This document shows positions 12,728-23,400 of a DNA stretch of 64,000 nt, in pieces. A model generated the notes under the pieces. The model was not told the origin of the DNA, made no database searches, and saw only the letters and a program-made list of their open reading frames with translations. Numbering within the stretch: the first letter of the stretch is position 1; every line of letters starts with the position of its first letter. Source of the stretch: Tilletiaria anomala UBC 951 (lineage: Eukaryota; Basidiomycota; Exobasidiomycetes; Georgefischeriales; Tilletiariaceae); the NCBI RefSeq assembly GCF_000711695.1, contig NW_013546971.1, forward strand, positions 1 to 64,000, written 5' to 3'. Position numbers and translations under genes: made by a program.

Positions 12728-14042
12728 ATGCTTGGCAGTACCAGCTCCATAGTTTGTAGGCGGTTCCCTCCGGCTGCGGTGACTGGGACCGGGACCGCGA
12801 GCTCTTGGGCCGTAGTTGCATGCGGCGAACCTTCCACTGCTCGTCTCGTTTCGACAGCGTCGGCCTCAGTTTATTTAAAGTCACATGCCACATCATCCTC
12901 TTCTTCATGCTGCTCGTCAAACAATCGAGAGCGGCGGCCGCTCCACTTCCGTTCATTACACATGGCCAACCCCGCCTCGGTTCCCTCGTCTTCTCTTGCA
13001 CGTATGAACGAAACTCGGTTGCGACCACCCGGTCTGTCAGACCGCTCCATCACTCCGCAGACGTCTGTGGAGGAACTGCAGGATGAACTCAGGAACAGTA
13101 TTCTGCCTGGGTTTCCACTTCCAGATAGCGTCGCCTTGCAGATGGTATCACACGAGAGCTGGGATTATGGCAAAAGTCTGGGAGGTCACAATCGGAGGTT
13201 GAGCTTCCTGGGTGAGTGTGCATTCGACGACAGTGAATGTGTGAGACTCTTTGCTGACCCTTGATCTCTTTTCAGGCCGAAGAGCACTGAAAGCGTTCCT
13301 TATGATGTTTTTCCACTGTGCCCTTGCCTCACCACCAGCGTCCAGCTCTTCCACAACAGCTTCGCAACGTACAAAAGCGAATGAACTCGTATTCGCAGCT
13401 GATGCTCGTGTCATCGATGAGCTGCTACACACCTCAGCACTAGGCCAGGGAGCTGGCTCGTCTCTGCGACTAGAGCGGGTGATGCGGTGGACACCGGCTC
13501 TACTTCCCCCTTCCTCTTCGACCCAGGGACCACAGTCGAATCAGGCCCGAGAGTCTGGTCTCTTCAAGATCCGTGGCATCTGCCTCGAGGCAATCGTCGG
13601 GGCAATCTATCATCAGCATGGGGCACACATGGCGCAACTCTTCTTCCAAAGCCAAATTCTTCCTGTGCTACAATCGAAGAATGGCGACTGGCCGAGAGAT
13701 GTACCAAGCTTCGTTAGGGAGGAGGCGCTAAAGGCAGCTGACAGAGCGACCTCGACATTGAACGATATCATTGCAAAGAGGGATAGGGCCAATGCGAGCA
13801 GTAGCATTGGGAAAACTCAACATGTCAAAGATTATGCTGAAGATGCAGGCTCTTCGCAAAGGGTGGCATCAGCAACAATGAAGGGGCGAGCGGCGAACAT
13901 TGCTGGCCCAGACAGCACATCGACTTCTGCTTCAGCCTCCGCGGTGTCATCGTCTCTCTCTTCCCAGCATATTTACCCGTCCAATCCATCTTTCGCGCAG
14001 GCTTCGGCCGGGCGCTCGGAGCGTGCAGCTGCTCGCAGGTAG
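12728..14042 (+). CDS. MRPL15: Mitochondrial ribosomal protein mL57 (RNase III-like)
   Basis: Two exons (12728-13211, 13276-14042) around a 64-bp intron give about 416 aa. The N-terminus is rich in S, A and R with no acidic residues for about 50 positions, fitting a mitochondrial targeting sequence. The RNase III-like fold shows DSVALQMVSHESWDYGKSLGGHN, then RRLSFLGRRALKAFLMMF across the splice site, and later FKIRGICLEAIVGAIYHQHG. That matches the fungal mL57 (Mrpl15) family, a catalytically inactive RNase III relative in the large mitoribosomal subunit. The usual double acidic catalytic signature is not evident. The C-terminal 120 residues are low-complexity serine/alanine and longer than in yeast. 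The symbol follows yeast naming. It shares a 330-bp divergent promoter with eIF3g. Confidence 0.8.
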
Positions 14043-16794
14043 AGATCGATGCTCATCAAATCTGTCGACTAGCGCGAAAGCCGAGCGCACGCCAACACGG
14101 TCGGTGTTGTAGCATTTTAGAGAGAAAACCATACATCGTCGTCGGCGACAACGTGTCATTACAAAGCCCCAATGGAGTCAGTGAAGCGTGCTTTTAACTT
14201 GCTGGATCGGTGTATCCCGGTGCTTACGTATGAAAATTCAAAACTATACATCTACCCCGCCCCTCTGATCACTGTGTTCGTTGCTATCCTCAGCTGGAAA
14301 AGTTGTCTGAACAGCCAGAAAGGAGGGTTAGGGGCATCAGGCAATTACTGGTAATTAAGAGCGCTGACCTGTTGCAGCCCTTTGACGCAAAACCAGGCTG
14401 ACTAAATTCCGGCGCAGAAGGCTCAATCTCGACCATACGCTCCATTTCGGCGGAAGCGGGAACCCACTCTCATAGATCAATTCCACGCCGCAGCTAGCCG
14501 CCGTCGGGAGGCGTACGTTTCTCCACCTGCTCGCAAGACAAGTTCGTCGTCCAAGCAGCCAGCGACGCCCGCATCAGCTCTCCCATCCCTCCTCATTTCC
14601 GGGGCATAGCTCTGGCTCTTGAGACTTTGTCTGCAGTATCCATGACAGTCGAGAGGAGGTGGACGACCTTCTGCCGGAGAAGCACCCTTGCCTGTGCTCC
14701 TTTGAAGGATTCTGCATGCGAAATCAAAAGCAACATACACGAATGAAGGGCGTCGAATTTCCTATTTTTCTTACCATGTGTGACGGATGACAGAAACCTA
14801 TCCGCTCACCGGCGCGACTCATTGGGGCTCCCAGACGACGGAAGAGACGCTGCTGGACTCCGATCCTGTATTGTTTCCCACATAAAATGTATAGAAACCG
14901 TCAGAGATGTGCATCGAGATCTGAGTATGTGTGCATTTTACATACCCTTTGCAGAGCGCGCCTTTATAGTGCGGTTGTACATTTGGAGGAAACCAGAGGA
15001 AAGGTATCGTAGGACGATGGATGGTTTGGGGCTGCTCCGTAAGAAATAGAACCAGCTGGTAGCTCATAGATTCCATTTTGATTCACTATTTCACATGCTA
15101 CTTTTCTGGTTCTAGATTGCTAGCAAAATAAAAAAGGATGAATTGATAGGCCGGACTCCAGCACAGGAAACGTCTGAGGGCGGCAGCCTTGCTGATAAGG
15201 AATAAATATCCTCATTAGCAGGTGGCGAGAAAAGAGAGACGTGTTCTCGACGCCCTCGAAAGTAACCAAAATGAGAACGCCCGGCAATGGTCTTGCACGG
15301 GGAATCGACCTTTGCGAGTTCTACTCTTGTAATTGGTGAATGTATCTTTCCCCTATGCTTCGGAAGCTCGGGGAGGAGAAGGGAGGGGGGGAAGGCAGAT
15401 ACCTCCTCCAGTCTATATATTAGAGCCTCCGGAAGAGCGCCTGGACTTCTGCGGAAGAAGCGTTGAGCACGATTGTCGTAATCATACTCAACACCTTCAA
15501 CGCTAAAACAGGCAAAGCGTATCTGAGTCGGCAGAAGTGGACGACTTATAATTACACGAAGATCCTTGCGCCCGGATTCTAGATCATTGTCGAGCTGGAT
15601 TATGTAGAGCAAGGGTACATACATACAAAGTAGAGGGGACTCCACGACTAGGTATTGGGGGGTATCCTTTCGACCTGCTCGCTGCCGGTATGTACCCTTT
15701 GCTCACGCGGTCTCACGGTGCCTGTTGATTGATCGTGCTTTTCACTTTCGTTAACGCGCCTTCGCACGTTTCCACATCCTTCCATTGCTTGCTCATCGGC
15801 CAAGCGATGTTGGTACTCAAAGTTCCCCTGATACAGGATACAGGGTGCCTAGCAGCTGAGCAGCAGGTTTGTACTATATCATGCTCTCCCCACCATTGAC
15901 GCCTCCTTGTCGCTTTCCGATCTCAAAAAGACGACGGTTTACAATCGCGGCCAATGGCATCGATAAGACCATTGCTGGTTGCTCCCACTGGAGTGCAAGT
16001 ACAAAAAATAAGCCGGTCACTTTGACGGTTGCCGCCACCTCCTTCCCGGCACGGTGCATTATTGAAACTGTCGGGCGACTTGGCAGTTGACTTGTATATA
16101 GTTGGCAGGGGTATCAATATTTCTTTCCTTCACCTCAATCAGCTTCCTCTCGTGAATCCATCCATTCAAGTCTGTATAGAAGTGCTCAATTGACCTCGTA
16201 GGTCCACCTCCAATTTGAGTCCTAGCTGGAAAAGAAGCGATCGTGGTGTCCACAGGTTACGCGCTGATGCTCAAGCTCGAGCATAGCACCTGGGCCTGAG
16301 CCTGGATCCATACCAGATGCAAGAACCACTTTGTTCCGATGCATTTGCGTCTCATCAAAGCGTTCATGGCAGGCCTCTTTCTTTCGTTTGGCGATCTCCT
16401 TCTGCAAACTGTACATAATGACCCTATATTCGTCCGGGAAAATGGGCCGGGGATGCTTGGTTTAATGACAATCTTACCAGGCCATAAAATCAGAATCCAT
16501 TGTATACACCCCATGAAAATGAGGGATGCGAGGACGCTTGAAACTCACATAATCCGCTTTGAATAGTCGTTTTTCCCGTCGGGTTAATTATGATTACACG
16601 CTTCCATGTGGACCTCATCACGGCTTCTCATGCAATTATTCTTATGGCAACGTAGAAGCGAAAGGTGTGATCGAAGGGCCCGCTTGAAAACGGGTAAAAA
16701 GCAGTGCCAAGCACATTCCCGCCTTCACCCGTTCTTGCGTGACATGCACTTCTCAGCTCCGATCTACGCCTCCCTCGTGGACTGAACCATCTGC
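14043..16794. other. Gene-poor stretch, nothing recognised
   Basis: About 2.7 kb with no supported gene. The longest ORF is 15112-15645 on the minus strand (177 codons, start at 15645), which contains a plausible segment around EYDYDNRAQRFFRRSPGALP but has no family match I know and no flanking exons. No tRNA, long repeat or reverse-transcriptase or transposase motif is visible. Confidence 0.4.
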
Positions 16795-17596
16795 ATCGTT
16801 GGCAACCTCGCTGGCACTCTGCTCTTTGCGGGTCTGGTCACAGGTTCCAAAGTCCTCTTACAAGTTCCGGCATTTAGACCGGAGGGCCGGCCCGGGTCAA
16901 TACCAAGCTTGGGCCTGGCTTTGACACCATCGTGAGTCTTTTGGTCATACATGGTCTCAAAGGGTGGAGGAAGCAGGGCAGCCGTTAACAGTCGTTGTCG
17001 TGCTTTCGTGTTATGCTAGCTCTAGCGTGGTATCTGCTGCGATGTGCCGGTCGGCATTGCTGGCCAACATTGCTAGTTAGCATTGCTGGTCAATATTGTT
17101 GCCTTCCAAGCCTCGCTGATGAAGTAGATAAGTTCCAAGATTGTCGCTGCGCATTTCTTGAGTGGCCAGAAACACGAAAGAGCAAGTGAAGGCGGTGCTG
17201 AAAACATCCAGCTCACACAACTGCTCTTGATTTGTGGGACTACTTTTTATCTAGCCAACCTTTGACTTCGTGGAAGCCAGGTTCAACCATGGGGTGGCGA
17301 ACATCGGCATTATCCCATCAGGCCTAACAACGCACCTGCCTGCACATAGCACTGGCGTGTACAGCTGGAAGCACGGTCATCTCGTCCTTCATCGGCAACC
17401 TTGTCGGCGCCGCGCCGCGTTGCTTGCGCTGCCGCTGCTCGCCATGCACGGCGAAAACATGTTCGACCTGGCGGAGCCGACGCCGCGCTTCCAGTACGGG
17501 GCGATGGCGGGTGAGAAAACCCGCCTAAGGTCAAGGGCGTCGAGACGATCACGTATTTGGGCCGGGCAGAGCCATGCGACAAATGAGAAAACTTGA
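16795..17596 (+). pseudogene. Decayed formate/nitrite-transporter-like gene
   Basis: Separate pieces in different frames recall successive parts of the FNT family. Piece one (16795-16926) reads IVGNLAGTLLFAGLVTG, like the GNLAGS membrane segment. Piece two (from 17282) reads FNHGVANIGIIPSGLT then GVYSWK, like the family's H-VANMFFIP-G and Y-IWK motifs. A third frame gives STVISSFIGNLVGAA, like the IP-IGNIVGG segment, and a fourth returns ALLALPLLAMHGENMFDL. At least two frame changes separate motifs that are contiguous in intact members, and the middle of the protein is not recognisable, so this is a relic. FNT proteins carry formate or nitrite across the plasma membrane. Distant resemblance only, hence moderate confidence. 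Confidence 0.5.
17055..17093. repeat. 13-bp tandem repeat, three units
   Basis: Units cattgctggccaa, cattgctagttag and cattgctggtcaa lie head to tail, with a degenerate fourth unit (tattgttgcc) after them. The array lies inside the region of the decayed transporter gene, between its recognisable pieces. Confidence 0.8.
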
Positions 17597-17932
17597 TACG
17601 AAGCGCAAGGTGCCGCTGTCGATATTGTAGATACACGGTCACTCCAATGGATGAAATGTTACACATGTGCTCAAGTTGACAAGTGTACGTTACGTCTCGA
17701 TGCTGTAGAGAAAGAAGCAACTACTGTTGAGATGATAGCGGAATAAGGTAAAATAATATCTTGAAAAAGAAAGTTGGAAAATAGCAGCGAACTTGAGCAG
17801 GACGGTTCTTTGATGACACGACTGTTTAGACCGTCCGTTGCGTAGTGAGTGTCCATGCAGAATGGCTCGGCCGAGGCGTAGCGCGTATTTCAAGGGTAAG
17901 ATGAGACCAGTTGGCTTGAGCAAGAACTGTAT

Positions 17933-19441
17933 TCACAGCAACGCGGCTACAGCCAGCACACCAGCGGCTCCAGCAGCGAGAGCTACACCGACACAGATAG
18001 GTTTGAAGTTTGTCGACGCAGCGCTTTTTGTTCCGCTTCCACTCGCCGATCCAGAGCTTCCGCCGGTTCGCGATGAAGTGCTGGCCGAGAAGCTGGTTGT
18101 CATCCCGCTTGCACTGCCGGTCGGCTGCGAAGCGAGCGCGTGGAGCGGGGTAGCGACGAGCAGCCCACCATTGTTGACGCTGCTGCCAGCACGGCAGTTC
18201 GAGCTTGACGGCGCCGGGTGCGGGTCCGGGGTGATGGGCTGGCCCTGCTGGAACGTGGAGACCTGCCCACCCTCGAGCGTGTAGATGCCTTGGAACGGCG
18301 CCAGCGCGCCGTCGCACGTCTCGAACACCCCTGGGTCGTAGTTGGCTGGTATGTTCCAGCGGCAACCGAGGATATCTGTGGTTACATAGCAAGGAACAGT
18401 CAGTTCAGTCGGTACACAGAACCTGGGGCTGTGGAAAGTGCGCGGGTTGACGTGCGGATGCAGACGCACCGTAAATGTGCTGACAGTGCTGCTCAGCATT
18501 GTTGCCAAAGCAGACTCGGAAGCACTGTGCAAGGCGACGAGGCGAAGGGTTGGGATCATCAGCAACGCATTGGTAGCATATGAATGGGTATGCACACTTT
18601 CACTCACGAATTGGTTCCAGCTCATAAAGTTGGTCCACTCGGTCGCCATGACGGAGCGCCCATTCGCCGAGGGCTTGGCGGTGGTGTATACCACACCTCC
18701 AATCTGTCGAGCAGAGGCTAGCAGTGTGAGCAAAACATTTCATATTAGTATTCATGGAACGCATTCGTTGTACTCACCGGATTACTCAGATCGTCCATGC
18801 CCGCTGAGTCCATCTCGCCACCCGCGTCGCCAAGCGGGATGCCAATGCTGGTAAAATCTCCTACGCCAGTCACCTGGACATACTCGCTGGTCTGGACGAA
18901 ATGAGCACTGGTGATCGTGCCGTCCGGGATAAGGCGCGTACCGTGTGTTGGCCGCGTGCAGTACGCTACCGCTTGGCGCTCCGAGGAGCCAATCGTGTCT
19001 GGTGTCGGTGGACCCCAGAGGCACTTGTAAGGAGCCAAAAATGAATGCAAGTCAGAACGGACCGCAGGATCTGTGTTCTCTGCTAAAGAACTCGCGGCTC
19101 ACAAAGTCTTCCAGGCTATTGACCCAGGCAGTCTGACACTTGCTCTGCTGATTCCAGGCGTTTGTCCCATTAGTGCAAGTGTTGAAGCCGGTCTGGTCGG
19201 GGCTGTTGCTGGTGCCGAGACGGTCCTGGCCCATGTATTGATCTGGCAAAGCGGTGACGGGGTACGAGGGCTTCGGCTGCCATTGGGTCCAGGGCTGCGT
19301 TGGACGGTTGGCGGGGACGCCGCTGGCAACGGACGCGGGCCCGCCGGTCGTGGCGGCGGTCAGTTGCGCGGCGACCAGGTGTGGTAAGGGCAAGAGGTTT
19401 AGCAGGGGGACCACGGCTGCGAGCGCGTGCAGGAGCGTCAT
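17933..19441 (-). CDS. MP88-like GPI-anchored mannoprotein (macrofage-activating glycoprotein family)
   Basis: Five exons: 19441-19103, 19023-18778, 18703-18608, 18524-18470 and 18375-17933, all in phase, giving about 392 aa. A signal peptide begins MTLLHALAAVVPLL. The conserved core follows: CQTAWVNSLEDF, then CLWGPPTPDTIGSSE and VAYCT. Next come GTRLIPDGTI, YVQVTGVGDFTSI, EWTNFMSWNQF and, across two short exons, a cysteine-rich part ending HIYDILGCRWNIPANYDPG. The FQQGQPITPDPHPAPSSSNC stretch is also a family hallmark. A serine/threonine-rich stalk and a hydrophobic GPI tail finish the protein. The reference member is Cryptococcus MP88, an immunogenic mannoprotein. The role in this fungus is unknown, but the location is the cell surface or wall. 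Confidence 0.88.
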
Positions 19442-20475
19442 CGTGGGAGGGTGGGACGAAAGGATGCAGCTGTCGTATGCCTTCTGTGAGTGCTCTTCCT
19501 AGCGATTGCTGCTGTCGTGGCCTGGGTCACTTAGATATGCCAGTTGTGCTGGTGGTATAGAAGCAAAATGGGGAGTGGAAGGTGGAAGTAGAGATCAAAA
19601 AGAAGGGCAGGCGAAGCGAGAAGAGCAGTGATGTACGAAGAGAAAGGAATAATCGACACCATTGGCAGAGGAGTCGAATAGGAATGACTGGAATATGTAC
19701 GAAGAGGTAACGAAGTAAAGGGCGACATGCTATAAAAACAGCCATAGCCCTGGTTCGGAGCATACGCAAATCAGCAGAGTGTCTTGTTCTTTGGGTCAAG
19801 TTGATTTATTCTTTCGAGCATGTTCTTTGTTCGTCCATCCCTGCTCTGCCGTGGTTGCAGCTGCAGGACGCGGGGATGGGAGGAGAGAGACCGCTTTCTG
19901 TTGCATCGTTCTGATGACGAGAGACAGCTTCTCTGCGGCCAGATCGGGATGGTTCCTGTGCTGCGAGCTGCACGCAGACGAACGATGTAGGACCAACAAG
20001 GCCAAGGCCCATGAGAGCCAGCCATGCGTATATTTTGATCTCGCAAGGCCAGCGAGAGCATTGCAAGTGGAAGCGCCCAAAGCGAGTTGAGTTTCTTGGC
20101 GCCAATGCCAAAACCACTCAATGGTGGAGTGCATAAGACGCCACCAAGACTCTCGGCGCCCGACGAACCAAGACGTCTTAGCTTGGCTAGGGCGGAACCA
20201 TGCCTTCTGGAGTAGAACCTAGTCAAACCCATCGCGTCGCGTAGCATCGCGTCGCGTCGCGTAGAGTGACAAAAGCCAAAGTGTTGATGACTGTGGACCG
20301 AATATCTCTGCTTCTTGCTCATGGCTTGCTTGCTGCATATTTGTCCCTCCTCCTCGAGATATCAAGCGCTGCCACTAACCGGTATCCAGGCGAGGGGCAC
20401 AGCTGGGTGCCGCATCCATTGTATCACCGCTCACAACTCTCATCTGCGCGCCAAAGTAGAACAGCACGTCCCAAC
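19442..20475. other. Divergent promoter region between the MP88-like gene and POL2
   Basis: About 1 kb separates the two start codons. ORFs here overlap each other and show no motif. The reading frame upstream of the chosen POL2 ATG is open back to 20266, but that sequence does not look like a polymerase N-terminus. A GC-rich short repeat array sits at 20231-20264 and is listed separately. Confidence 0.5.
20231..20264. promoter_or_regulatory. TCGCGT array upstream of POL2
   Basis: Within 34 bp the hexamer TCGCGT occurs five times, starting about 245 bp before the POL2 ATG. Its CGCGT core is shared with the yeast MluI cell-cycle box (ACGCGT) bound by Mbp1/Swi6-type factors, which drive DNA-synthesis genes including POL2 in yeast. 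The function here is inferred from position and core sequence only. It could be a chance GC-rich microsatellite. Confidence 0.35.
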
Positions 20476-23400
20476 ATGGCCGGTGGCGGCCGCGCGGGCC
20501 AGCGCACCTTTGGCCTCACGTCCAGCACACATGCGCAGAGGGGACGCGGTACCTTTCGAAGACGCGGTGGCAGCGGAGGTGGGCGATATGACGCTGGGTC
20601 TTCACGTGATTCCGCCCCCAACAACGCTTTTAGGAGCGGCAGCGGCAGCGGCCAGCAGCAGAACGACGGCGCCTCGTTCGCACGCGGCCTGGACGACGCA
20701 ACGGCGCTGGAGCAGCGCTTCGACGATATCGCCACGCTCGACCGCATCGACGCCTCGCTTGGCTTTGAGCGGCTCGAAGAGGGCGCCTTGCGTGAGGCCT
20801 GGCTTGTCGGCATGCACCCGACGCTCGTACGCGCCGACGACGACGCGGGAGGCGTGTCGCGCGGCGGGCACGCCGGCGTCGACTTTTACTTCATCCAGGA
20901 CGACGCAGTCAGCTTTAAGGTAACTGTGCTGTACCAGCCTTACTTCTTCCTCGCCTGCCGTCCTGGCACCGAGACGAGCGTCGAGGAGTGGCTGTTGCGC
21001 AAGTACGCGGGGACGGTCGTGCGCGTCGAGCGTGTGTGGAAGGAAGACCTCAAGCTGCCTAACCATCTCGTCAACAACCAGCGCCTCATGCTCAAACTGT
21101 CCTTTGACAAAGTACAGGATCTTCTCTCCGTCCGCCGCGAACTGCTGCCCATCGCACAGGAGGCGAAGAAGAAGCTCAACGCCTTCGACACGTACGCCGA
21201 CGCCCTCTTCGCCGCGGATTCTGGCGCGAATGGCAGAGCGAACGGCGCCGCAGACGGCGTGGGTGTGGATGGAGTAGCAGTAGGCTATGGTAACGCTGCG
21301 AGAAGCATGCCACTCGATATCCACTTTGAGCAGCACGAGATCCTCGACGACCGCTGGACGGGCGGGAGGGCGAGGAATGGCAAGGGCAAGGCGCAAGATG
21401 GCAAAGGGGGCAGAGGTGTCGATCCGCAAGACTGCATAATCGACATTCGCGAGTATGACGTCCCGTACTACCTGCGAGTTGCCATTGACAATAGTGAGTG
21501 CACGCAACATGTTGGCAGACGCCTTTTCTTCGATGCCACAATCGGGTTCAGCGCTGAGACTCCCCTTTTTATGCACAGATATCCGTGTCGGACTGTGGTA
21601 CAATGTCGAGTTCAACGATGGAAAAGTGACGCTATCCGGCGTGCCGTCGCGCGTGAAGCGTGCTGAGCCGTGCGTCCTGGCGTTCGACATTGAGACAACT
21701 AAGCAGCCCCTCAAGTTCCCGGACGCCGAGACGGACGTGGTGATGATGATCTCGTACATGATCGACGGCCAGGGCTTCCTCATCACCAACCGCCAGGTTG
21801 TGTCGCAGGACATTGACGACTTCGAATACACGCCCAAGGATGAGTACGAGGGCCCTTTCATCATTTTCAACGAGCCAGACGAAAAGGCACTGCTCGAACG
21901 CTTCTTCAGGCACTTCCAGGAGACCCGGCCTAGGGTCGTCGCGACGTACAACGGTGACTCATTCGACTTTCCCTTTGTAGAAGCCAGAGCGCTCGTGCAC
22001 GGCATCAACATGGCCAGCGAGATTGGCTTCAGCAAAGATAGCGAGGGAGAGTATAAGAGCAGGGCGTGCGCGCACATGGACTGCTTCCGGTGCGTCAGCA
22101 AACGAGCACAGAGAACCATCACAGACCTTTTTTGCTGACACTGGATGATATTTACCACCGTTGGTGGCAGCTGGGTCAAGCGCGACTCGTACCTCCCACA
22201 GGGTAGCCAGGGCCTCAAGGCCGTCACGGTCGCCAAGCTCGGCTACGACCCCATCGAGCTAGACCCAGAGCTGATGACGCCGTATGCGATCGAGCACCCA
22301 CAGCTGCTCGCGCAGTACTCAGTCTCGGACGCCGTCGCGACGTACTACTTGTACATGAAGTACGTTAACCCGTTCATATTCTCGCTCTGCAACATCATTC
22401 CGCTCAACCCGGATGAGGTGCTGCGCAAGGGTACCGGCACGCTATGCGAAACGCTGCTCATGGTGAGTGGCCCTATCCCCAAGGAGAAGGACTGGATGTA
22501 GCTGCGTTGCGCGTTCCACTAACACGTGCAAACCATCTACTTCGCGATGGTCAATCAGGTGCAAGCGTACGACGCCAATATCATCTTTCCCAATCGGCAC
22601 GTCGATCCAGTAGGAAATGAGTACAAAGGGCATGTGCTCGAGTCGGAGACGTACGTCGGTGGTCATGTTGAGGCACTCGAAGCTGGCGTCTTCCGCAGCG
22701 ACATTCCGACGGATTTCAAAATCAATCCTGAGAGTGTACAGCAGGTGAGGACAAAAGTCCAAACCTCGAATTGCTCACGGGGCGTTCAGCTCGCTGACTA
22801 CGCACTTGTCCTCCACAGCTCATTGACGATTTAGATGCAGCACTGGCATTCTCGATCGTTGAGGAGGGCAAAATGTCGCTCAACGACGTCATCGACTACG
22901 GCACGGTCAAGGCGGAAATCCAGGCGATGCTCGAAGTCCTGCGCGACAACCCGCTGCGCAAGGACCCGCCGCTCATCTACCATCTCGACGTCGCGGCCAT
23001 GTACCCGAACATCATGCTGTCCAACCGCCTGCAGCCTGACTCGGTCGTCACGGAGGCAGATTGCGCGACGTGCGACTACAATCGGCCAGGAATGGAGTGT
23101 GACAAGCGAATGAACTGGGCCTGGCGCGGAGAGTACTTTCCCGCCAAGCGCGATGAAGTCAACATGATCAAGCATGCGCTCACCAATGAGAATTTTCCAC
23201 CCAAGTGGCCCGGTGGGCCGCGTAGGGACTACTGGGACCTGTCCCCGGCCGAGCAGAATGCGTTGTTGCACAAGCGCCTCGGGGACTACAGCCGCAAGGT
23301 GTACAAGAAGACTCATGATACACAAACTGTCGTGCGCGAGGCGATCATCTGCCAACGCGAGAACCCGTTCTACATCAACACTGTGCGCGGCTTCCGCGAT

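Noticed and set aside
15112-15645. 177-codon minus-strand ORF
   Set aside because: It is a single open frame in a gene-poor region with no recognisable motif, no supporting exons and ordinary length for chance at this base composition.
20602-22236. 544-codon minus-strand ORF inside POL2
   Set aside because: It is antisense to the exonuclease and N-terminal coding exons of DNA polymerase epsilon. Its length is a by-product of the GC-rich codon usage of the true gene.
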